DNA of 64,000 nucleotides, taken from NCBI GenBank assembly GCA_025267735.1, contig CM046294.1:41539570-41603569 (forward strand). The letters run 5' to 3'. The position numbers and the translations under genes were made by a program. Of the stretch, positions 55,901-64,000 are shown in pieces; within the stretch, counting starts at the first letter, position 1, and every line of letters starts with the position of its first letter. This stretch comes from Mactra quadrangularis (lineage: Eukaryota; Mollusca; Bivalvia; Venerida; Mactridae). The notes under the pieces were generated by a model. It did no database searches. It was not told the origin of the DNA and saw only the letters and a program-made list of their open reading frames with translations.

Positions 55901-58900
55901 TAACTATTTCTAATTACATGTATTTTATTAATTATGCTTAATTTGAATTATTTTAATCATATTTTTTATATTTACAAATACAATATAGTGCTTTGACTGT
56001 TTAAATATACATAGAACAATCTCTACGTTGTATAAAATCACCATACTACAATACTTAACTTTACAATGAGCAATCGTTAGGTATATTCTATTTGGACTTT
56101 AGACTAGCTTTTTGACTAATATATATTTATAAAATGGGTGTTTTTACGTTAGTGATGTAAATCAACCAAGTTGTTTGTCTCCTTTCCATTATTTTATCCG
56201 ATATCATAAGACTATTTGGTATTACCAAATGCATTATTTTGACAGATGGTGCAAACGTAACATCGTTTTCTATAGACGGATCTACAAAACATGTTGTGAC
56301 TGTAAATGAAAATGATCCATTTAGATTTATTTGTAATGCTGATAGTAATCCAGAGGCTATAATGACACTGATTCATGACGGTAAACCACTGAAGACAACA
56401 ACATCAAATACTCTGGAATACAACATAGTCAAGGGAAATTGTTCAAATGCAGGATTATATATTTGTCATGCTATGAATGCCTATAATAGCGTAGTTAGCT
56501 CCGTAGAATTCGTGCAACTATTTGTCACATGTAAGTATACGCAGTATTTTATTATTGAACTTATTATAAAAACAGGTTGTTTAACTTTGACTGTCCATTG
56601 AATTGCACATGTAAATTAAAAATGCTACTTTGATAAGGAAACACTTTTCAATATAGATATAGCACATAATTTATTGAACTGTAACTCTACTACATATATT
56701 GCTATTGTTGTGCGTTTTAGACTTAGATTAAGTTTATACATATATAAGTGCTCTCTTGAATTAATTAAAATACGTAAATTACCCTGTGCATTTTTGTGTC
56801 TGATCTTTGTATCGAATACCTTATTTTCTTTGCTAAGGTAAAAACTATATTAACCATAATCTTAATCAGGTCATCCAAGAGCTGCTAAAGACGTTGATAT
56901 AGATATAAACAGTGATACTGGTGTACCAATTACTATAGCAGTCGATGTTATCGCCTATCCACCCCCTTCATTTAAATGGTATACATTTGTAAACGGGACA
57001 TGGACTTTACTTAAACAAGATAACAAATATCGCATTGTCTCATCAGCAGTTCAGTCCAATCTAACAATACATAGCGTAGGTGTAGATGATTTTACAAGTT
57101 ATAAAGTGGTTGTAGAAAATGTGTATGGTCACTTTGCACAATATTATTCTATGACGCCATAAGGTAAGTATCATTTTCATCTGTAAGCATAATATTCGAT
57201 ATGATCTCACTTAAAGCTAATGTAAGTATGTGCTTGTGTAAATGAGTTATATAAATGTATTTTACACTTACTGCATTAGTGATGTAGCTGCCTATCCTGT
57301 AGTGTCATTTGATTATAGTTTGCAATGCACTTTTACATTTTCAAGCATGTGTTTTATATTTTAAGGATGTATATGTGACCTCTGCAGCAAAAATCAGTCT
57401 TAATGAGGAAAAATCACTTTTTTAGTTTTTTACTTTTTCTGAATCTATATTCACTGAAACATGTTTTCAGAAAATTGGAGGTGATTCTGAGAAATATTGC
57501 CAAAGTTACAGCGTTTTGAAGTATATGGGTATGGCGGTCAAAATTCTGCGCAATCTGAACATTTTTTACCAATTGTCTATATATTAATGAAAATTTGTTG
57601 CAAAAGATAAAAACATAAATAATTCTCTAAATTTTATTCTATTTTATTTATCATTTGAAGGAATACATTTTACAAAATATAATTACTATAAGATCTGGTA
57701 ATACATACATGTATATTCAAACATGTTTCCACAGCAACCAAATATAAAAAATACATTTTTATGTTTTTATTAAAAGAATATTCAGACAAATTTATTGAAA
57801 ATGCCTGTAATACATAGAAAACTAAAATTTATGTCAATAAATTGCAGAAAATTATCTTTATTTTATAAGATAACTATACCATGGAAGATTATACCATGGA
57901 AACAATGAACTATGACTAATTTTTATGCTTTTATGGAAAGCAGATTGTTTAAAATTACATGACACATACTATGTTGTCTTGAAACATTTACATAATATCT
58001 ACTATATAATATGCTTAAGAAATATTTCATTTGAATATTGTCATGTTATCAGGAAGGTCATGTTACAATGGAGTCATTTTTTTACTTCATATAACAGTTT
58101 CCATGGAAACCAATTCATTATAATTTTCAGGAATACTACTTATTTTCCAACATTTGAAGGAAAATAATGATGGATGTAGCAGAATGGTAAAACACACATT
58201 ATTAACTTATTTATTCTATCCAATTGATTATGTACTTAAGACTTAATTATATAACTAAAATTATGCTTAAAGTGCTTACACTATATATTAGCTAAAGCAT
58301 ATTATGAGCCTTGTTTAGTATTTAATAGCACCCAGTGACCAGAAATAGTTGATTTCAATCAACACCCCCCTCTTGGACCCATTTGAACAAATAAGAGTAG
58401 TTTTAAATTTTCAGAATCTTCACAGCACATTTTCTAGGACATGTGAATTTAATATAATTATTAATAATTGTAGGAGTGGAATTAATGTAATGTGAAGAAT
58501 GTGAACATGTGAACAAACCACAAAAAATGTGAACTGATAATTTTAATTAATATTTTTTTAAAGAAAAAAATGTCTACTGATATAACATATCAAAAGAGTC
58601 AAAGTTCACATTTTCTCAACACACTTGCTTGCAATATGCATAATTTTCACACAGAAGTATGTTAATTCATTTTTACATGTAAGAATATCAAAAATTCATA
58701 ATTTACTAGGTATGGCTTTGGACCACTACACCTACAAGTTAATTCAAGTACATAGAACCACTTCATTTTAACACTCTTTATAGCATACTTTAACCAATTT
58801 ATACTTGGAAATTATGGACAATAGTCAGTTTTTATAGTTCTGTACATATTTTCATCACACATATTTTATGTGATCTTAGAGCATATTTCTACCTACAACC

Positions 58901-61900
58901 ATACTAATGCTCATGATGTGAAATTCTATGTTGAACTGGATAATTTGTTTGGTTTTCATTATTCTACTAGATGAGTCCTTTGGTCTGTAAGTGTCGAGTT
59001 AAACTTATGATCTATTAGGTATCTGAAACAAAAATAACTTAGTTTAGTGAGTATAAGACATAAGATAATTACTTGTCACTTTAAATTAAACACAATAGTG
59101 AAAACAAAAAACCCTGATAAGAGTATAGTAATTCCATAAAAATGAATATAATTTATAAAACAGACATCTAAGAAAGCTGAAACTTATTTTAAAAATATCA
59201 TTGCTGCATATTATGTGATTTCATACAATAAGAAATGATAAAACAGGTCAAACAGATAACCAGTAAATAAGATTATCATTCATTAACATTATTATCAACA
59301 CAATATCAGTGAAGATAAATGGGAAACAAAGAATTCTCTTACTTTTTCATTACATCACCCCTTACTTCAAGACACCATGATCTTCTGTAACCTGGTATCC
59401 TATTTTTTGACTCAATCTGAAATGGAAAATAATTCATAATTAAATGATTTGTAAAGGTCATTTGCATGTTAATAAAATGCCATGCTCAGTGTGATCTAAA
59501 AACAAGCTGAAACTCTTTATATCTAATAATTAATCCACAGGGATAAAATAGACCTGAATTTTGGAAGAATATGCACTATTAATGAGTCTTTAAACTGAGT
59601 ATTGGCTGTATTAAAGTGATATGTTAACTTAATAACTAGACCATTTTTTTTAATTCTTACACCTGGAAATTAACATCACCTTGGGGCTGTGACAGGATTC
59701 TTAATGTTTAAAGTTGCTGAATTATCATATTGCCTTTCCCACTAACTTCTGGGAAGTAGAGCTGGTCCTGGAAAGAAATAATTTAATCTTGAATATGTAT
59801 ATAATTTAAAAATCAAGTAAATATTGTGTAAGATCAGTTCTTAAACTTGTAATCATTGAACCATACTAATTATAGATCTATTTACACCAGGAAATTACAA
59901 ATGTTCAATTATATTAACAATACTCGCAAGCCTAAAAAGTCAAGTTTAGTGATTTGATGCATAAAGTCAAGATGTACTGAACAATATCTGTGATTTTTAG
60001 TCAATCCAATGAGGAAACTCACCCACACCCCTTGAGACTGTTTATAATAGTCATACAGATTGGTTTTAGACATTTAAAAAAGGAAGATAACTGTCACAAA
60101 ACCAAAAAATGATGTTCAATACTATAGTATTAAGCCTCTTTGGTCCTTGATTGTAGACAAATGGGTGGGGTAAGTCATATATGAATACAGTTCAACTTCA
60201 ATGTTGTTAATTGCATTACTTTTTAATACTACAACTGATGCTGTAAAAAAAAAATGGACACCATCAGTGCAATCAAATCTGGGTTCCTCGTGTTACACAT
60301 ACATTTATGACATCAAGAGAGTTAGTTGTTTAAGAAAGAGCAATATTTTCATCCGTCAGCCAGTTGACTGCTGCATGGAAATTAGTGGCGTGACAAAATT
60401 TAGCAAATGCAATCGATTAGCCTAATCAACTCCAAAATATATTTTCTGACGGCATTTTATTCTCCTATCTATTAATGTCATTTAAATTTATCAACAAATA
60501 AAACTTTTCGCAAAAAAGAGAAACTTCCGGGTCATAATCTAGACCACATTTGAGTATACCGAGACGATTGCAATCAATAAATCAAAGAAAATAATATATA
60601 ACGATTACTTATCGATTCGACAGACATTGTGGAACATTCTAGTACAACGGTACGTCAATATGATAGTCTTTTAAACGATAAATTCTCACAAATATTACAA
60701 GTTTCGTGTTGCTGTTTTTGACGGCGCGCCATGTGTGGCCAAGGGAAAAAACTGCGTAAATACATTTCAGGCGTCATACCCATAAATTTTTGCACGGTTA
60801 TGTACCTTGTATGAATGGAGGGACCCTCGTGTGAAATATTGAGGAATTTTGACTAATAATAACTTAGAAACGCCTATTTATTTCGACGCTATTAAAAACT
60901 ATTTACACATTTTTCAACGTCACACTTTAAAGTTTTTCTTAAAATGACGTTCGCCGCATTTGTACGGATTTCTGCAGACGACGTCACATATTGTACCGTT
61001 CTATAGTTTGAATAAACTTTTACAAAGTGATGTTTTATCAGCCTTCCTACAAATTTGTGAAAAAGGAATTTCTGCAGATCTGGTGTTGTAGAATACAAAC
61101 CAATCAATAATCTGTGTTACCCTTAGTAGTATTGTTGCATTTTTAGATCATTAATACTTGTTTCCTCGTTTTATTTCTTTCAGATAAACCCAATCCACCG
61201 AAAAACTTCCGATATATCAAAGGTCACACTACAATATCATCAATACATTTGGAATGGAAGCCAGGTTTTGATGGTGGGCTGTCGCAAACATTTTATATAA
61301 AGTATAAGAAGAGTTCTGATTCATATTGGAAATATGTTAAAGTTTCTGATACTGAAGAACAAAAAATGGAACTTTCATTGACTGGATTAACAGAGGTCAC
61401 TCAGTATGATATTGTCATGTTTGCTTCAAATAGAGAGGGCAATTCCTCCGAGTCACAAGAGCTGATTGCAGTGACAATGGGTAACGACATTTCAGGTTTT
61501 TGAGTTGCTTAGTATGATTATTGATATTCTGTGAATAAGAACACTTGCCACCTCTTTGTGTGTAATAAAATTCGGTGTTTTACATAATAACACAGATAAA
61601 TTATGCTCCTCTTATCTTATCCACTTTTGTTAATTTGTCGTGTATAAAGAGGAGATATGCGTATACAATCTAAGACATTAAAATAATGCGATAAGCCTTA
61701 TGTATTGTGGCATACTTTAGTCATCAGATAACCATATAACTCACTAGTTAATTAAGAGGTTAACTATTTACCGTAACTATCTGGTGATCTAATGGCAGAA
61801 ATATGCCACCATACTTATGCCTTTTGTTTGTAGTACATTAAAACTGTTATTAGTATCACTTGCTGTCAAGAAAAAAATGATTTCATAGGACAAATAGCAT

Positions 61901-63378
61901 TTTATATCACTATATGTTCTTATTTGTTTTGAAAAGGGGAATGCAGTTGTACATCTCCTGGACTGTTGATGGGAGGTATCATTAGTTTAACTGTTGGAAT
62001 AGCTGTTTTAGTGGCAGTTGCAATATTTGTCTTCAGGCGAAACGGTTTTATAAATGGTAAGTTTATAACACAATGCCATCTATCATTGTATTTACATTAT
62101 CACAAATTAATTCAGCTAGATAATGGATAACGCAATCTAATAATCACTCTAGATTCCGCTGCATACGAGTTATTTAATATTAAGTATGTAGGTCAACGTC
62201 ACAAAAAGTTGATTTTGATGTAAAAGGAGCCACCTCAAAGTTGACTCTCCAAATTGTATCAGTCAAGTGTTAATATCATTCGATCATGGGTAACCGTTAA
62301 TTGGTATAAGACATGTATTTACATAATAAGTATAACTCCCCATTAACATTTAAAAATAGTATATATAGTACTAAGAAGTTAAGTCGATATAACACGTAGT
62401 ATCATCTTAACATTAAATTAAATTGGGACATAATCCTTTAATACACACATATTTTGTTTTACATAGCAATAAGTTAAATACCTCAGATTCTGAATTTCAG
62501 CATGTTCTACGAAGTCGGCAATCAGGACATAGTGAGTGTTATATTTTAGAGTATTACCTACGTTTATGCCAAAAAGTGTTTAACACCAAGATACAATTCT
62601 AATGTAAAATGTTCATTTTATCAATGATTATATAATATTTATTTCACGATGAAACGTTTTTGTCTCATGTTATATTCAGTTGTAAAAATATGTGCGACGT
62701 TATTGAATTGAGGCACATACCGGTACATGCCAAACGAAGAATTATTCAAACTGCATTTACAATTATGATTAAGTACCGGGTATGTAAATGAGATTGTAAT
62801 TGTGAGACATATATGAAGCATTCTTTATTTCAGTGAAGACAAAGGAATCAACAATGCAGCTGAAGAGAATTTTTACAACAATATTACCAGGTACAATCAT
62901 CATGTCTACAAACATGTTTATCATACACGTGGTTATTTAATTAATCAAAATTTGTATCATTGGTATAGATCAGGAATACTGTATTATCCACTACTTCCAA
63001 TGTATATTTAACTTGCGTAATTGTTTACATCAATAACAATTACAGTAGTTGAGTATAATTAGTATTATCATCAATTTTCAACGCGTCAATATGATTTGTT
63101 AGTGTCTGGTGTAACTTGCTGATTTATAAGTTATATTAATTTTATTCGGCTCAGTTAATATCAATAATACAATCAACTGTTTTACGTTTCAGTCTATTCG
63201 CGCATGTCATTTAATATAATACAAATTACAAATCTTTTTGTTTAAGGTAAGTGTATATTGTGTCATGTTATACGATACCTTCTTTTCAGTGATCCTGAGT
63301 ACGAAATGATGGATCAGAGAAATAACGAATCTGCACAGCGTTCATCAGTAGAGCAAATTCAGCTAACAGCCGCATCAG
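52919..63378 (+). CDS. Ig/FN3 single-pass receptor gene, 12 visible exons, 3' incomplete
   Basis: Exons joined by GT/AG: 52919-52955, 53168-53524, 54316-54669, 54976-55308, 55518-55799, 56246-56530, 56870-57163, 61184-61480, 61937-62056, 62501-62531, 62834-62890, 63290-63378. The product is a signal peptide, six Ig-like domains, one FN3 domain, a transmembrane helix and a cytoplasmic tail with tyrosine motifs, the plan of nephrin/CD22/cell-adhesion-type receptors. Exons 2-9 are all multiples of three and phase 1-1, the classic shuffling unit of Ig genes. An in-frame TAA one base before the donor of exon 7 would end the protein before the FN3 domain; skipping exon 7 would keep the frame. Likely a cell-surface recognition or adhesion receptor; ligand unknown. 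The last exon or exons lie beyond the window. Confidence 0.88.
53168..53524 (+). CDS. Receptor exon 2: Ig domain 1
   Basis: V-like domain with the first Cys in LICNV and the second in IIACMDV, and extra cysteines in the middle (WTCFEG, GRCTVSPSG, YKCNSTV). It resembles exon 3 closely in spacing, including the NGRC..SP.G pattern and the YKCN.TV strand. Confidence 0.85.
54316..54669 (+). CDS. Receptor exon 3: Ig domain 2
   Basis: V-like domain with FICIV and YTCTKP as the canonical cysteines, NGRCVTSPPG and YKCNRTV in the middle, and a WIVKV closing strand. It is a tandem duplicate of the exon 2 domain. Confidence 0.88.
54976..55308 (+). CDS. Receptor exon 4: Ig domain 3
   Basis: Cysteines in DFTCATS and LYCEANN, Trp in VNWYRHP. 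Several N-glycosylation sequons are visible (NNIT, ENIT). Donor GTAAGT in phase 1. Confidence 0.85.
55518..55799 (+). CDS. Receptor exon 5: Ig domain 4
   Basis: Cysteines in MNCLY and YYCNAS with the conserved DAGYYYC signature and Trp in VQWTRD. A clear I/C2-type domain. Confidence 0.88.
56246..56530 (+). CDS. Receptor exon 6: Ig domain 5
   Basis: Cysteines in FICNAD and YICHAM with NAGLYIC. The usual core Trp is replaced (IMTLIHDG). Confidence 0.85.
56870..57163 (+). CDS. Receptor exon 7: Ig domain 6 without core cysteines, ends at TAA
   Basis: Ig-like strands with Trp (FKWYTF) and a YKVVVENVYG strand, but Val at both positions where the disulfide cysteines would be. The last full codon before the donor is TAA (57160-57162), followed by one G and GTAAGT. 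Every other extracellular exon reads through. Confidence 0.75.
57164..61183 (+). other. Large intron 7 of the receptor gene
   Basis: At 4.0 kb it is far longer than the other introns, which are about 0.2-1.4 kb. It is AT-rich in most parts, with a CpG-richer stretch at 60480-61000 (GACGGCGCGCC near 60721). It may contain an old insertion, but I found no convincing inverted ends and no supportable gene. Confidence 0.5.
61184..61480 (+). CDS. Receptor exon 8: fibronectin type III domain
   Basis: Begins with the Pro-rich 'PNPPKNF' strand, then the conserved Trp (LEWKPGFDGG), Tyr in FYIKYK, the LTGLTEVTQYDI segment and a final NREGNSS strand, all FN3 marks. Donor GTAACG in phase 1. Confidence 0.9.
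61937..62056 (+). CDS. Receptor exon 9: transmembrane helix
   Basis: A short Cys-containing juxtamembrane piece, a hydrophobic helix of about 24 residues (GIISLTVGIAVLVAVAIFVF) and a basic stop-transfer RRNG. Phase 1 at both ends. Confidence 0.88.
62501..62531 (+). CDS. Receptor exon 10: short tail exon
   Basis: Thirty-one bases between a TTTCAG acceptor and a GTGAGT donor, changing phase from 1 to 2. Encodes about ten residues with Ser, Thr, Lys and Arg. Confidence 0.65.
62834..62890 (+). CDS. Receptor exon 11: tail with Tyr motifs
   Basis: Fifty-seven bases, phase 2 to 2. Encodes an acidic piece with YEDK across the junction and ENFYNNI, a YxxI-type tyrosine motif lacking the strict ITIM residue at -2. 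Confidence 0.75.
63290..63378 (+). CDS. Receptor exon 12: tail with YEMM motif
   Basis: Encodes DPEYEMMDQR, a YxxM motif of the type bound by PI3-kinase SH2 domains when phosphorylated, then a Ser/Gln-rich piece. Ends at donor GTAAAG in phase 1, so the coding sequence continues past the window. Confidence 0.75.
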
Positions 63379-64000
63379 GTAAAGTATTTTTACTTTCTTA
63401 ACTATTTACATATTTTAGCCACATGCCTCGACGTACATTTATATGTCACCATAATTCGTCGTGTGCAATTTCTAATAAAAACAAAATGACTTTTTAGATA
63501 ATAAGCGTATGGCAGTGTTATTAAAATACACTATTATAATTAATATTTTTTATAATCAGTACGAGCTTGGATATGTTAATAATTGCAGTCAGAGTAGAAA
63601 CAGCAACAATATTAAAACATTAAGGACAAGCACATGAAATGAATAAAATACTTCTGCTCATGTTTGCACACTTCAAAAATTTCGAAACCGAAGAGACATT
63701 TACTTGAAATTATGTAGACTGCGAACATTTGTTTTCCGTTATGATATACATGGAGGCCTTAATAGTTGCGTCACTGTGATAATTCATGTTTCAAGTCAGG
63801 CCGAGTAGTGACGATGTTAATTGATAATCATTGCATACCAAGCTCAGTGTTGGTTTAAATTGTATTAAAATTGCTGTTAGTGTTTATTGATCAAGGACCT
63901 TTATCGCATTTGTTCAGCACTGGAGTCCGTATCAGAATGACAATTCAAAATTAAAATACATTGTTTCACGGTCGAACTAAAGTAAATTACTATAAAGTAA
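63379..64000 (+). other. Start of the next receptor intron
   Basis: No further exon identified before the window ends. Confidence 0.5.

Noticed and set aside
59320..59420. Exon-like segment on the minus strand within intron 7 (acceptor-like CATTTCAG followed by an open IESKNRIPGYRRSW stretch)
   Set aside because: One short segment, no neighbouring exon with compatible phase and no domain I recognise. It could be a lost gene or chance.
57528..60793. Inverted similarity TATGGGTATG.CG across intron 7 as ends of a 3.3-kb transposon
   Set aside because: Only a short imperfect match, with no target duplication and no extension of the similarity outward.

Overview
The window is AT-rich animal DNA, most likely from a mollusc and probably a bivalve. 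The support is indirect: intron-rich genes, a Polinton/Maverick element, several tRNA-headed SINEs (one family with an ACGGCGTTAAA-type tail), many hAT, Tc1 and TTAA-target DNA transposons, and an Ig/FN3 receptor with phase-1 introns. No ribosomal RNA or species-marker gene is present, so the species cannot be named.

Positions 1 to about 13862 are the right-hand 13.9 kb of a Polinton/Maverick (adintovirus-like) integrated element; its left end lies outside the window. It holds a minor-capsid-like protein, a protein I could not assign, a coiled-coil membrane protein, a double-jelly-roll-type major capsid candidate, an FtsK/HerA-type packaging ATPase, a block of five small proteins, a family-B DNA polymerase, a Cys4 zinc protein and an rve integrase. 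The polymerase contains a complete 338-residue intein with two LAGLIDADG motifs, inserted exactly inside catalytic motif C. Nearly every gene start carries the same signal, TWTAAAAATG or a close variant. Six genes are interrupted by small indels, mostly at A or T homopolymers, and a seventh by an in-frame TGA. The integrase, the intein and several small genes are intact.

From 13863 to about 52500 there is no host gene I can support. The region is a stack of old segmental duplications and nested mobile elements: an 880-bp hAT MITE with a perfect 8-bp target duplication, a possible 9.1-kb element with long inverted arms built of palindromic CCCATGGG/GAGAATTCTC units, a 158-bp satellite array, three Tc1 copies in different states of decay, a 1.1-kb piggyBac-type MITE, and a 4.4-kb TTAA-target element containing a complete-ended Tc1. 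A paralogous copy at 38087 preserves the unfilled site of the 4.4-kb element. The duplicated blocks keep their order (D1-D3-D4) in the two copies, and the second copy leads directly into the receptor gene.

From 52919 to beyond the window end runs a 12-exon (or more) gene on the plus strand for a single-pass receptor: signal peptide, six Ig-like domains, one FN3 domain, a transmembrane helix and a tail with tyrosine motifs. All extracellular exons are phase 1-1. An in-frame TAA lies one base before the donor of exon 7, so the transcript either ends as a secreted Ig-only form, skips exon 7 in frame, or is damaged in this allele.
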